Assembly: GCF_016918035.1 (NCBI RefSeq)
Contig: NZ_JAERWK010000023.1
Span: 1 to 64,000 of the forward strand
DNA length: 64,000 nt
Origin: Nakamurella leprariae
GTDB taxonomy: Bacteria; Actinomycetota; Actinomycetes; Mycobacteriales; Nakamurellaceae
Direction of reading: 5' to 3'
Within the stretch, counting starts at the first letter, position 1; each line of letters starts with the position of its first letter. Made by a program: the position numbers and the translations under genes. Positions 18,261-26,969 of this stretch are shown here, piece after piece. The notes under the pieces were generated by a model, which was given only the letters and a program-made list of their open reading frames with translations, searched no databases and was not told where the DNA came from.

Positions 18261-18454
18261 TGACCGAGCCGGTCCAGCAGATCTGCGTACCGGGCCCGGG
18301 CGCCGGCGGACAGCTCGCGGACTCGCGCGCTGTGCACACGGCGGGCTGCGGTCTCCATGATCGCTCGCACGGTGGCCTCCTGCTTGCTGACCTGGTCGAC
18401 CTCAGCCAGCAGTGCGAGTGCCCGTTCCTGTTCGTCGGTGAGACGCAACGTCAT
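18257..18454 (-). CDS. Antitoxin of the Doc toxin (ribbon-helix-helix-like)
   Basis: A 65-aa acidic/basic small protein beginning 'MTLRLTDEQERALALLAEVDQVSKQEATVRAIMETAARR', the pattern of an RHH-type DNA-binding arm and helices. The C-terminal half ('VRELSAGARARYADLLDRLGQ') would wrap the toxin. It is the first gene of the pair and overlaps doc by 4 nt. The start is either ATG 18454 or GTG 18460; neither has a strong SD. A 17-bp operator-like palindrome sits 14 bp upstream, fitting autorepression. Confidence 0.8.
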   Translation of the reverse strand: MTLRLTDEQERALALLAEVDQVSKQEATVRAIMETAARRVHSARVRELSAGARARYADLLDRLGQ

Positions 18455-18468
18455 CGCCACTCAACAAC

Positions 18469-18485
18469 GGTATCACTGTGATACC
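18469..18485. promoter_or_regulatory. Toxin-antitoxin operator palindrome
   Basis: GGTATCAC-T-GTGATACC, two perfect 8-bp arms around one base, 14 bp before the antitoxin ATG. It is AT-richer than its surroundings. Position and symmetry fit binding by the antitoxin (or toxin-antitoxin complex); this is inference. Confidence 0.7.
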
Positions 18486-18545
18486 ACCCTCGGTCCGGCT
18501 GGTCGGCTCCGAGGAACCAGTGACTGCGGCCCAGGACCGTCGAGG

Positions 18546-20990
18546 TCAGCGCGGCTCCAGCTCCGCCAACTCGGCCAGCACCCGCCCGGTGTGCACCACA
18601 CCCAGCTGCTGGGTGGCCCGGGTCACCGCGACGTACAGGTCGTTCCAGCCCCGCTGCGACGCCTGCACCATCCGGCCCGGCTCGACCACCACGACCACGT
18701 CGAACTCCAGGCCCTTGGCCTGCCGCACGCTCAGCACCGACACCTGCGGCGGCAGATCGGTGCCGGGCGCGGTGGTCGCCGCGGGCAGCGCGGTCGCCAG
18801 CGCCCGGCGTACCGGACCCACCAGGTCGTCCGGGACGAGCACGGCCAATTGCCGTTCGCCGAGCTGCTCGGCCTCGTCCGTGACCGCTCGCACCACGGCC
18901 GGCACCAGCCCGGCCGGGTCCGTGACGGCCCGGCGCCACGGCCGGACCCCGGTGGCGCGGACCGAGGTCGGCGCCTGCAGCCGCGGGTCGATCCGGCTCA
19001 GTACCCGCGCCGCGACGGCCATGATCTCCTCGGGCGTCCGGTAGTTCACCGTCAGCGGCTCCAGGTGCCAGCGGTCCCGCACGTACGGACGCAGCACCTT
19101 CTGCCAGGATGCAGCGCCGGCCGGGTCGCTGGTCTGGGCCAGGTCGCCGACCAGCGTCATCGACCGCAACGGGTTGCGCCGCATCAGCACCCGCCAGGCC
19201 ATGGACGACAGCTCCTGCGCCTCGTCCACGATGACGTGCCCGAAGGTCCACTCCCGATCGCTGCCGGCGCGCTCGGCGGTCGAGGTCAGCGACACCAGCT
19301 CCTCCTGTCGCTCGGCCAGGTCGGCCGCCGAGACGATGCCGAGCATCCCGGCCAGCCCCTCGCCCTCGCCGTCGGGTGAGGTGTCCATGAGGTCGAGCAC
19401 CTCCTGTGCGTACGCGGTGCGCTCGGCCCGCTCGCGGTCCTGCTGGCCACGCGCCGCGTCCGGGACGTCGCCGAGCAGTTCGGCCGCCTCGTCCAGCAAC
19501 GGCACGTCGGACACCGTCCACACGGTGTCCGACAGGTGCTCGGCGACCGGCCGCTCCAGCAGGGCCCGCTGGCGGTCGGTGAAGTCGGGGGCCGCGAACC
19601 GGAGCCGGCGCGGCGAGGCGTACAGCTCGCTGAGCACCTGCTGCGGGGACAGCGCCGGCCACACCCGGGACAACGCGGCCGCCACCGCGGGGTCGGTGGC
19701 CAGCTCGCGGCGCAGCGAGTCGCGGTCGTCCTGGGTGAACACCAGCCGGTCACCGGACTCACCGCCGGCCCGGACCCGGCCCTGCTCCAGCCGTTCCACC
19801 AGTTGCCGCAGCAACTGATCCAGCACGGAGCGCAGGAACAGCCGTCTGGCCTGGTTGTGCGGCAACCGGGAGTGCCAGGCCCGCTGCTGGGCCCGCTCCA
19901 GCAGCGCGCGGTCGGCGGTCAGCGCGCCACCGGGTGCGCCGCCGAACGGCACGGTGATCGGCTCCCTGGGCATCCGCTGCCGGTCCAGGACGGCGTTGGC
20001 CAGCACGGCCGCCATCGACGTCCGGCCTTTGATCGCGGCCACGGCCGGGTCGTCCAGGGCGGTCGCCCGGACTCCGGGGAACAGCTCCCCCGGCGTGGTC
20101 AGCACCACCGCGTTCTCGCCGAGCGACGGCAGCACCTGCGAGATGTAGCGCAGGAACGTCTCGTTCGGTCCGACCACCAGCACGCCGCGGTGCATGAGCT
20201 GTTCGCGGTGGGTGTAGAGCAGGTAGGCCGCCCGGTGCAGCGCGACCACCGTCTTGCCGGTGCCCGGCCCACCCTGCACCACCATGACGCCGCGGTGGTC
20301 GGCCCGGATGATGCGGTCCTGCTCCGCCTGGATGGTCTCGACGATGTCGCCCATCCGTCCGGTGCGGGGCGCGTTCAACGCGGCCAGCAGCGGGCCGTCG
20401 GACGTCGGGTCGGCCGCGGTCACCCGGGCCAGGTCGGCCTGGTCGAGATCGGAGACGTCCAGGTACTCGTCGGCCAGGGACTCGACGACCCGCCGGCGGG
20501 TACGCAGGTGCCGACGACGCTGCACGCCCAGCGGCGCGGCCGCGGTGGCCACGTAGAACGGCCGGGCCGACGGGGCACGCCAGTCCATCAGCAGCTGCTG
20601 GTGGTCGCCGCGGTCGTCGAAGATGCCCATCCGGCCGATGTAGGCCCGGTCCCCGTCGGTGAAGTCGAGCCGGCCGAAGCAGAGCCGGTCCTCGGCCGCG
20701 GTGAGCGCGACCAGCGATGCCGCGTGGCGCGCGTAGGCGATGTCACGCTCCACTCGCCCGCCCGGGGTGTTGTCGCTGTCCCGGATGTACCGGTCGCGCA
20801 ATGCCACGGTCTCGACGCGGAGCGTGTCCAGACGCTCGTACAGCCGGGCGACGTACCGCTGTTCGGTCGCCAGGTCGGTCGGGACGGCATGGCCGTTGCG
20901 GTCGGCGGGTGCGTCCCTACGGGACAGCTCGGTGGATTCGGCCGGACGCGACGCCGCCGGACCGGGCGAGCTGGCTGCCAAGTCGGTCAC
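18546..20990 (-). CDS. helR: HelD-family RNA polymerase recycling ATPase HelR
   Basis: An 814-aa UvrD-like superfamily 1 ATPase of the actinobacterial HelD/HelR class, which removes stalled or rifamycin-bound RNA polymerase from DNA. An N-terminal coiled-coil arm (about 40-100, 'QRYVARLYERLDTLRVETVALRDRY') inserts into the polymerase secondary channel in known HelD. Walker A GGPGTGKT is at about 240-247, Walker B 'VIVDEAQELSSMAW' near 600, motif III/IV 'LVGDLAQTSD' and 'NYRTPEEI' follow, and the C-terminal 'VRQAKGLEFDVVVVVEP...LYVAVTRATQQL' completes the fold. The start is GTG at 20990, preceded by GGGGGA. It is monocistronic and divergent from the M13 peptidase. Confidence 0.85.
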   Translation of the reverse strand: MTDLAASSPGPAASRPAESTELSRRDAPADRNGHAVPTDLATEQRYVARLYERLDTLRVETVALRDRYIRDSDNTPGGRVERDIAYARHAASLVALTAAEDRLCFGRLDFTDGDRAYIGRMGIFDDRGDHQQLLMDWRAPSARPFYVATAAAPLGVQRRRHLRTRRRVVESLADEYLDVSDLDQADLARVTAADPTSDGPLLAALNAPRTGRMGDIVETIQAEQDRIIRADHRGVMVVQGGPGTGKTVVALHRAAYLLYTHREQLMHRGVLVVGPNETFLRYISQVLPSLGENAVVLTTPGELFPGVRATALDDPAVAAIKGRTSMAAVLANAVLDRQRMPREPITVPFGGAPGGALTADRALLERAQQRAWHSRLPHNQARRLFLRSVLDQLLRQLVERLEQGRVRAGGESGDRLVFTQDDRDSLRRELATDPAVAAALSRVWPALSPQQVLSELYASPRRLRFAAPDFTDRQRALLERPVAEHLSDTVWTVSDVPLLDEAAELLGDVPDAARGQQDRERAERTAYAQEVLDLMDTSPDGEGEGLAGMLGIVSAADLAERQEELVSLTSTAERAGSDREWTFGHVIVDEAQELSSMAWRVLMRRNPLRSMTLVGDLAQTSDPAGAASWQKVLRPYVRDRWHLEPLTVNYRTPEEIMAVAARVLSRIDPRLQAPTSVRATGVRPWRRAVTDPAGLVPAVVRAVTDEAEQLGERQLAVLVPDDLVGPVRRALATALPAATTAPGTDLPPQVSVLSVRQAKGLEFDVVVVVEPGRMVQASQRGWNDLYVAVTRATQQLGVVHTGRVLAELAELEPR

Positions 20991-21354
20991 GATTCCCCCA
21001 GAGGCGGCGCGGGTTGCGCCGGGTTCTGCGATGAGAGCGGGCGCCGCGAACGGCGCCGCCGGTGCCGACCGGTCCGTCGTCGAGCACCGGGCCGACGGGC
21101 GGACCGGGCCTCGACCGCACCGGTCGGAGCAAGCGATCCACTCTACCCGCGCCGGGCCCCCGCCGGCCCGGTCAGGTGACGCGGACTACGGCCCTCCCAG
21201 CTCCGGACGGGGGACTGGGTACCGTGCCAACTGGTCCGCCAACTGGTCCGCCAACTGGTCCGCCAACTGGTCCGGGACGGGTCTGCCACCTGTTCGGCCG
21301 CCTGGTCCGCCTGGTCCGCGTCCGCCCGGACCGCTCGTCGATGAGGGAGTGTCC
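20991..21354. promoter_or_regulatory. Divergent intergenic region helR / M13 peptidase
   Basis: 364 bp between two outward-facing genes. It holds the presumed promoters of both, a small GC inverted repeat at 21040-21057 (GGCGCCG-CGAA-CGGCGCC), and a 12-bp tandem repeat array at 21227-21274. I see no convincing sigma-70 boxes and no gene. Confidence 0.6.
21227..21274. repeat. 12-bp tandem repeat, four exact copies
   Basis: CCAACTGGTCCG repeated four times without any mismatch, ending 80 bp before the M13 peptidase start. A looser series of GGTCCGCCT-like units (about 21299-21325) continues downstream. Because the unit is a multiple of three, it reads as ANWS repeats in the peptidase frame, but no start codon with an SD lies upstream to translate it. 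Confidence 0.9.
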
Positions 21355-23394
21355 ATGTCCGTCCTGCCCAGGTCCGCCGTTCCGGTCACCGGGACCGATC
21401 AGTCCGACCCGGCCGGTGATCTGCTGCACGGACCGGCCGCCGACTCGTCGGTCCGGCCCCAGGACGACCTGTTCCGCGCGGTGAACGGCACCTGGCTGCG
21501 CGAGGCGGAGATCCCCGCGGACCGCCCCGTCGACGGGGCGTTCTACCGGCTGCGGGACGAGTCCGAGGCGGCCTGCCGGGTCATCGTCGAGCGGGCTGCC
21601 CAGGAGTGCGCCGCGGTGCCGGTGCCGGAGTCCGGGATCGGCAGCCCGGCGACCGCGCTGCCGCCGACGCAGCTGATCGGGCAGCTGTACCGCTCGTTCA
21701 TGGACACCGAGCGGTTGGAGGAGCTCGGCCTGCGCCCGCTGCGTGAGCAGGCGGAGGTCATCGGGGCCATCGACGACATCCCGTCCCTGGTCACCGAGAT
21801 GGGCGCGCTGCGCCGGCGGGGCGTGCCCGGCGCATTCTGGCTGGAGGTCGACACCGACCCCGCCCGCCCGCAGGGCTACATCACCAACTTCTGGCAGGGC
21901 GGTCTGGGTCTGCCGGACGAGTCGTACTACCGCGAGGAGCGGTACGCCTCGGTGCGCGGGTCCTACCGGGAGCACGTGGAGCGGATGCTGGGCCTGGCCG
22001 GGCTGCCCGACCCGGCGGCCGCGGCGGGGCGGGTGTTCGACCTGGAGACGGAGATCGCTGCCGCGCACTGGGACCGGGTGCGCTCCCGGGACCAGGACCA
22101 GACCTACAACCGCCGGGACCGCGAGGACGTCGACGCACTGCTGTCGCGCGAGCTGCTCACGGCCTGGGCGATCGGCGCCGGTGTCTCGCAGCGGGTCCTC
22201 GACGAGGTCGTCGTCCGGCAGGTCAGCTACTTCGAGCAACTGGGCCGCATGCTCACCGAGGACCGCCTCGAGCAGTGGCGGGACTGGTTGACCTGGAAGG
22301 CCGTGCACGCGATGGCCCCGCTCGGCCCGGACGAGCTGGTGCAGGCCAACTTCGACTTCTACGGCCGCATCCTGTCCGGCACCCCGCAGCTGCGGGAGCG
22401 CTGGAAGCGCGGTGTCGGCCTGGTCGAGCAGTCGGTGGGCGAGGCGCTCGGCGAGCTCTACGTGGCCGAGCACTTCCCGCCCACCGCCAAGGAGCGGATG
22501 GACGTCCTGGTCGGCCACCTGCTGCAGGCCTACCGCCGGTCGATCACCGCGCTGCCGTGGATGAGCGAGGAGACCAAGGTCCGGGCGCTGGACAAGTTGG
22601 GCGCCTTCACCCCGAAGGTCGGGTACCCGGTCCGTTGGCGGGACTACACCGGCCTGGTCTTCGACCCGGACGACCTGCTGGGCAACGCCGCCCGCGCGGC
22701 GGCCTTCGAGTGGGATCGGGACCTGGCCAAGATCGGCGCCCCGGTCGACCGCGACGAGTGGTTCATGACCCCGCAGACCGTGAACGCCTACTACAACCCG
22801 GGCATGAACGAGATCGTGTTCCCGGCCGCGATCCTGCGGCCGCCGTTCTTCGACGTCGACGGGTCGGACGCGGCCAACTACGGCGCCATCGGCGCGGTGA
22901 TCGGGCACGAGATCGGCCACGGCTTCGACGACCAGGGAGCCAAGTACGACGGCCGCGGCGCGCTGCACGACTGGTGGACCGCCGCCGACAAGGAGGCGTT
23001 CCAGGCGCTGACCGCCCGGCTGATCGAGCAGTACTCGGCCCTGGAACCGGCGCAGCTCCCCGGTCAGCACCTCAACGGCGCCCTCACCGTCGGCGAGAAC
23101 ATCGGCGACCTGGGCGGTCTCGGCATCGCGTTGCAGGCACTGACGCTGGCCGGAACCGCCGGGGGTGATCCGGCGAAGGGTGTGCAGGCCTTCTTCGCCG
23201 CCTGGGCGCGGGTGTGGCAGTCCAAGATCCGCGACGAGCAGCTGCAGCAGTACCTGGCCATCGACCCGCACTCGCCGGCTGAGTTCCGTTGCAACCAGGT
23301 GGTGCGCAACCTCGACGAGTTCCACCGGGCGTTCGAGGTGCAGCCGGGTGACGGGATGTGGCTGGATCCGCAGGAGCGCGTTCGGATCTGGTGA
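21355..23394 (+). CDS. M13 family metallopeptidase (neprilysin/PepO-like)
   Basis: A 679-aa zinc endopeptidase. The catalytic HEIGH motif ('IGHEIGHGFDDQGAKYD', His about 518 and 522) and the third-ligand ENIGDLGG motif (Glu about 581) are intact, as are the family blocks 'VNAYYNPGMNEIVFPAAIL', 'QDDLFRAVNGTWLREAEIP' at the N-terminus and the C-terminal 'NLDEFHRAFEVQPGDGMW'. No signal peptide is present, so it is an intracellular oligopeptidase, as in PepO. The ATG at 21355 has GAGGGAG upstream. Confidence 0.95.
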   Translation: MSVLPRSAVPVTGTDQSDPAGDLLHGPAADSSVRPQDDLFRAVNGTWLREAEIPADRPVDGAFYRLRDESEAACRVIVERAAQECAAVPVPESGIGSPATALPPTQLIGQLYRSFMDTERLEELGLRPLREQAEVIGAIDDIPSLVTEMGALRRRGVPGAFWLEVDTDPARPQGYITNFWQGGLGLPDESYYREERYASVRGSYREHVERMLGLAGLPDPAAAAGRVFDLETEIAAAHWDRVRSRDQDQTYNRRDREDVDALLSRELLTAWAIGAGVSQRVLDEVVVRQVSYFEQLGRMLTEDRLEQWRDWLTWKAVHAMAPLGPDELVQANFDFYGRILSGTPQLRERWKRGVGLVEQSVGEALGELYVAEHFPPTAKERMDVLVGHLLQAYRRSITALPWMSEETKVRALDKLGAFTPKVGYPVRWRDYTGLVFDPDDLLGNAARAAAFEWDRDLAKIGAPVDRDEWFMTPQTVNAYYNPGMNEIVFPAAILRPPFFDVDGSDAANYGAIGAVIGHEIGHGFDDQGAKYDGRGALHDWWTAADKEAFQALTARLIEQYSALEPAQLPGQHLNGALTVGENIGDLGGLGIALQALTLAGTAGGDPAKGVQAFFAAWARVWQSKIRDEQLQQYLAIDPHSPAEFRCNQVVRNLDEFHRAFEVQPGDGMWLDPQERVRIW

Positions 23395-23406
23395 GCCGGT
23401 CGACGG

Positions 23407-23940
23407 TCAGCGGACCACGCGGTAGCCGAACCAGGGCATCGGCTCGGTCGTCACGGCGATCGGCTGCAGGTCGACCCGGGTGCCGCCGGCCAGGCGGAAC
23501 AACGGCACCCCGTCGCCCAGCAGGATCGGCGCCACGGACACCCAGATCTCCTCGAGCAGCCCGGCCTGCAGGCACTGCCGGGCGACGTCGGCGCCCAGGA
23601 TGTTGACGTCCCGGTCGCCGGCGGCGGTGCGGGCGGTCTCGACCGCGGTGGTCAGGTCGCCGACGTAGCGGACGTCCGGGGTGTCGGTCTTCGGGTGATG
23701 GGTCAGCACCACGCTGACCCCCGACCACTGCCCACCGAACGCTCCCTCGGCGTCGGTGCCGGCGTTGGGGTCGTCGCCGCCGAAGGTCCGGTTGCCGATG
23801 AGCAGGCTGCCGCTGCGGGCCATCAACGCGTCCGCGACCGGGTCGGGCGCACCGGTGACGAAGCGGCTGAGCCAGGACATGTCGCCGCCGACGCCGGCGA
23901 TGTAGCCGTCCAGCGACATGGTCGCCGAGGAGAACAGCAT
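23407..23940 (-). CDS. Dihydrofolate reductase/RibD C-terminal-domain family protein
   Basis: A 177-aa NADPH-binding reductase-fold protein ('MSLDGYIAGVGGDMSWL...LLIGNRTFGG...DVNILGADVARQCLQAGLLEEIWVSVAPILLGDGVPLF'), homologous to the RibD C-terminal domain rather than true folA. Such stand-alone proteins are common in actinobacteria and their substrate is usually unknown. The ATG at 23940 is fixed by GGAAGGA about 8 nt upstream; the frame is open further but lacks a start signal. Convergent with the M13 peptidase (12 nt between stops). Confidence 0.88.
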   Translation of the reverse strand: MLFSSATMSLDGYIAGVGGDMSWLSRFVTGAPDPVADALMARSGSLLIGNRTFGGDDPNAGTDAEGAFGGQWSGVSVVLTHHPKTDTPDVRYVGDLTTAVETARTAAGDRDVNILGADVARQCLQAGLLEEIWVSVAPILLGDGVPLFRLAGGTRVDLQPIAVTTEPMPWFGYRVVR

Positions 23941-24049
23941 GATCGGTGGTCCTTCCCCGTGCCCGGTGAGGCCCGCGACCCGGGCGTTCCCGGGGCAGAC
24001 GCTGCCACTGGACAGAATGCATCGCCGCCACCGTCGGGCGAGCCGCAGG

Positions 24050-25216
24050 TCAGCCGGCGACCGGCACCCACCACGGGTCCGGCGACGGCGCACCCTCACT
24101 GAGATCGACCCGGGCACCCGGCCGCGGCGTCACCACGGTGATCCCGGCGCCGGCCGCGGCCAGCAGCCGCTCGATCGGCTCGCCCCAGGCGTGCAGGGCC
24201 AGGTCGAAGGTGGCCCAGTGGATGGGCAGCATGACGGCGTCCCCGCCCAGATCCAGATGGACCTTGACCGCCTCCTCCGGATCGAGGTGGATGTGCGGCC
24301 AGGACGGGCCGTACGCACCGATGGGCAGGATGGTCAGGTCGAACGGGCCGAGGCGCTGCCCGACCTCGGCGAACGCCGGGGTGTACCCGGTGTCGCCACC
24401 GAAGAACACCCGGTGCCGCGGGCCGGTGAACGTCCACGAGCTCCACAGGCTGGTGTTCCGCTTGAAGCCGCGTCCCGAGAAGTGGCGTGACTCGGTGCAC
24501 GTCGCGGTGATGCCGGCGACCTCGACCGTCCCGTCCCAGTCCAGCTCGACGATCCGGTCCTCCGGTACCCGCCAGCGACGCAGGTGCTCGCCGACGCCGC
24601 GCGGCACCAGGAACGGCGCGCGCTGGGTGCGCAGCAGCGTGCGGACCGTCGGCAGGTCCAGGTGGTCGTAGTGGTCGTGCGAGATGACGATCGCGTCGAC
24701 CGGCGGCAGGTCGGCCAGCGGCATGGGGACCGGGTGCATCCGGGCCGGACCGACCAGCGGTGAGGGCGACACCCGCTCGCCCCACACCGGATCGAGCAGC
24801 AGTCGCGCGCCGTCCAGCTCCAGCAGCACGCTGGCGTGCCCGAACCAGGTCGCCGCGAGATCACCGGCCTGAGCCGGTATCTCGGGCGTGGCCACCGGGA
24901 TGGAGCGAGCCGGCTTGCCGCGGTCCCCGCGCTCGGCCATGGCCCGGCTCATGTCCAGCACGGTGCCCGGCTCGAGGGTCCTGGTCGGGATGGTGTTCCG
25001 GAACTGGCCGTCGGCGAACTGCGGGGCGTCGGCCGCGGCCCGGGCGATGCGCCGGGAGGACGCGCCCATGGCCAGCGGCAGCCCCCGCAGGGCCTGGCGC
25101 AGCCACACCGCGCCGACCGTGGCGCCCACCGCACCGGCGGCGGTGCCGATCACCGTGGTGGGGCGGACGGGCAGGGACCGGCGAGCGCGACCACGCCCGA
25201 TGGAGATGCGAGCCAT
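24050..25216 (-). CDS. MBL-fold metallo-hydrolase (NAPE-PLD/UlaG-like)
   Basis: 388 aa. After a hydrophobic N-terminal segment ('TTVIGTAAGAVGATVGAVWLRQAL', likely a membrane anchor) comes a metallo-beta-lactamase domain with 'WFGHASVLLELDGARLLLDPVWG', the zinc motif 'SHDHYDHLD', and later 'GGDTGY' and 'LPIHWATF' histidines. The layout matches the NAPE-phospholipase-D-like subgroup, suggesting a phosphodiesterase acting on a lipid-linked substrate; this is inferred from the family. ATG at 25216. Confidence 0.88.
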   Translation of the reverse strand: MARISIGRGRARRSLPVRPTTVIGTAAGAVGATVGAVWLRQALRGLPLAMGASSRRIARAAADAPQFADGQFRNTIPTRTLEPGTVLDMSRAMAERGDRGKPARSIPVATPEIPAQAGDLAATWFGHASVLLELDGARLLLDPVWGERVSPSPLVGPARMHPVPMPLADLPPVDAIVISHDHYDHLDLPTVRTLLRTQRAPFLVPRGVGEHLRRWRVPEDRIVELDWDGTVEVAGITATCTESRHFSGRGFKRNTSLWSSWTFTGPRHRVFFGGDTGYTPAFAEVGQRLGPFDLTILPIGAYGPSWPHIHLDPEEAVKVHLDLGGDAVMLPIHWATFDLALHAWGEPIERLLAAAGAGITVVTPRPGARVDLSEGAPSPDPWWVPVAG

Positions 25217-25321
25217 CGGTCGATGATGCCAGCGGTGATCGGTCCGGCCGTGCGCCGTTCACGGAGGGCGGAGCGCGGCACGGACCGGCGGGCCGCCCGG
25301 TGGAGTGGATATGGTCCGCCG

Positions 25322-26953
25322 GTGACGACGTCCTGGGGATGGCGGCCGTGCACGCTGCCCGGTGCCTGGACGGCGCTGGTGATCGGGTGTCTGTCGTTCA
25401 CCCCGTCCCTGCTGCCCCGACCGGCCCTGTTCCAGGGCGTGGCCTTCGGTCTGACCGCCGCCCTCGGGTACGCGCTGGGGGTCACCGGCGCCTGGGTGTG
25501 GCGGGCGCTGGCCGAGCGGCCTGCGCGGCGGCCCACGCCCCGGTCGTGGCGGCGCCTCGTCATCGGCGGTGGGCTGCTGCTGGTCGTGTCGTACGGGCTG
25601 GGGCTGTGGTGGCAGTCCACCGTGCGCGGCCTGTTCGGGCTGCCCGGCGAGGCCGTGCTCGGTCACCTGCTGTTCCCGGTCGGGGCGGTGCTGGTGTTCG
25701 TCGGGCTGCTGGCGGCCGCCCGCGGTGTGCGGTGGGTCTTCCGTCGGCTGGCCCGGGCGCTGACCGGACGGATCGGCGGGACGGCCGCCCGCGCCGTCGG
25801 CGCGCTCGTCGCCGCCGCGATGACCGTCCTGCTGCTCAGCGGTGTGCTGTGGAACGGCATGCTGCGCCTGGCCGATCGGAGCTTCGCCGCGCTGGACGCG
25901 ACCACCGGGGCGACCGCCAGTCGGCCGACCACGCCGGAACGCTCGGGTGGGCCCGGCTCCCGGGTGCCGTGGGACTCGCTGGGCATGCAGGGCCGCAACT
26001 TCGTCGGCCGGGGCCCGACGGCCGACGAGATCGCCGCGTTCACCGGCGCGAGCGCGCCGACCCCGGTGCGGGCCTACGCCGGCGTCGACTCGGCCGCGGA
26101 CGTCGAGGACCGCGCCCGGCTGGCCGTCGAGGACCTGGAGCGGGCCGGTGGCTTCGACCGCGGGTACCTGCTGGTCGCCGGGACCACCGGAACGGGATGG
26201 GTGGACCCGGGGGCGCTGACCGCCTTCGAGTACGAGACGGGCGGCGATTCGGCGGCGGTGGCCATCCAGTACTCGCACCTGCCGTCCGCGCTGTCGCTGA
26301 TGGCCGACCAGGACCGGGCCCGGATCGCGGGCCGGGCGCTGTTCGACGCCGTCTCCGAACGCTGGCTGGCCCGCCCGGCGGACGACCGTCCCCGGCTGTT
26401 CGTCTTCGGGGAGAGCCTGGGCTCGTTCTCCCTGGAGGCCGCCTTCAGTGGTGAGCGCGACCTGCACAACCGGACCGCCGGCGGCCTCTTCGCCGGCCCA
26501 CCGAACTTCAACGTCCTGTACCGCGAGTTCACCGATCACCGTGACGCGGGCAGCCCCGAGATCAGCCCGGTGTTCCGGGACGGCCGGACCGTGCGGTTCT
26601 CCGACCTCCCCTCGGCCCCGGCCGCGCCGGCTGACCGCCCCTGGCCGGACAGCCGCGTGCTGTACCTGCTGCACCCGTCCGACCCGATCACCTGGTGGAG
26701 TCCGGAGCTGCTGTGGCGACGTCCGGACTGGCTGGCCGAGCCGCGCGGGCGGGACGTCTCGGACGCCATGGTCTGGATCCCGCTCGTCACCTTCTGGCAG
26801 GTCACCCTGGACCTGGCCGAGTTCGTCGAGACACCGGACGGCCACGGCCACACGTTCACCCGGGAGTACGTCGACGGCTGGGCACAGGTGCTGCAGCCAC
26901 CCGGGTGGACCGCTGCGCGGGCCGAGCAGCTGCGGAAGCTGCTCAGCGACTGA
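25322..26953 (+). CDS. Integral membrane alpha/beta-hydrolase (Abhydrolase_9 type)
   Basis: 543 aa. The first third has four transmembrane helices ('WTALVIGCLSFTPSLLPRP', 'GLTAALGYALGVTGAWVW', 'LVIGGGLLLVVSYGLGLWW', 'LLFPVGAVLVFVGLLAAARG') and a fifth near residue 170. The C-terminal domain is an alpha/beta hydrolase with nucleophile motif 'FVFGESLGSFSLEAAF' and downstream 'LLHPSDPITWWSPELLW...PLVTFWQVTLDLA'. This is the two-domain plan of actinobacterial Abhydrolase_9_N + Abhydrolase_9 proteins of unknown substrate. GTG at 25322 is the only reasonable start after the preceding intergenic region. Confidence 0.85.
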   Translation: MTTSWGWRPCTLPGAWTALVIGCLSFTPSLLPRPALFQGVAFGLTAALGYALGVTGAWVWRALAERPARRPTPRSWRRLVIGGGLLLVVSYGLGLWWQSTVRGLFGLPGEAVLGHLLFPVGAVLVFVGLLAAARGVRWVFRRLARALTGRIGGTAARAVGALVAAAMTVLLLSGVLWNGMLRLADRSFAALDATTGATASRPTTPERSGGPGSRVPWDSLGMQGRNFVGRGPTADEIAAFTGASAPTPVRAYAGVDSAADVEDRARLAVEDLERAGGFDRGYLLVAGTTGTGWVDPGALTAFEYETGGDSAAVAIQYSHLPSALSLMADQDRARIAGRALFDAVSERWLARPADDRPRLFVFGESLGSFSLEAAFSGERDLHNRTAGGLFAGPPNFNVLYREFTDHRDAGSPEISPVFRDGRTVRFSDLPSAPAAPADRPWPDSRVLYLLHPSDPITWWSPELLWRRPDWLAEPRGRDVSDAMVWIPLVTFWQVTLDLAEFVETPDGHGHTFTREYVDGWAQVLQPPGWTAARAEQLRKLLSD

Positions 26954-26969
26954 CCGGCGCCATGGAGGA

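Noticed and set aside
21040-21057. GC inverted repeat upstream of helR as a rifamycin-associated element
   Set aside because: Only 7-bp arms of GGCGCCG type, expected by chance in such GC-rich DNA, and I cannot match it to the known element.
21227-21274. CRISPR-like repeats
   Set aside because: The 12-bp units are contiguous with no spacers and there are no cas genes.
24836-25321. N-terminal extension of the membrane alpha/beta hydrolase
   Set aside because: It is antisense to the MBL-fold gene; transmembrane homology starts at the GTG at 25322.
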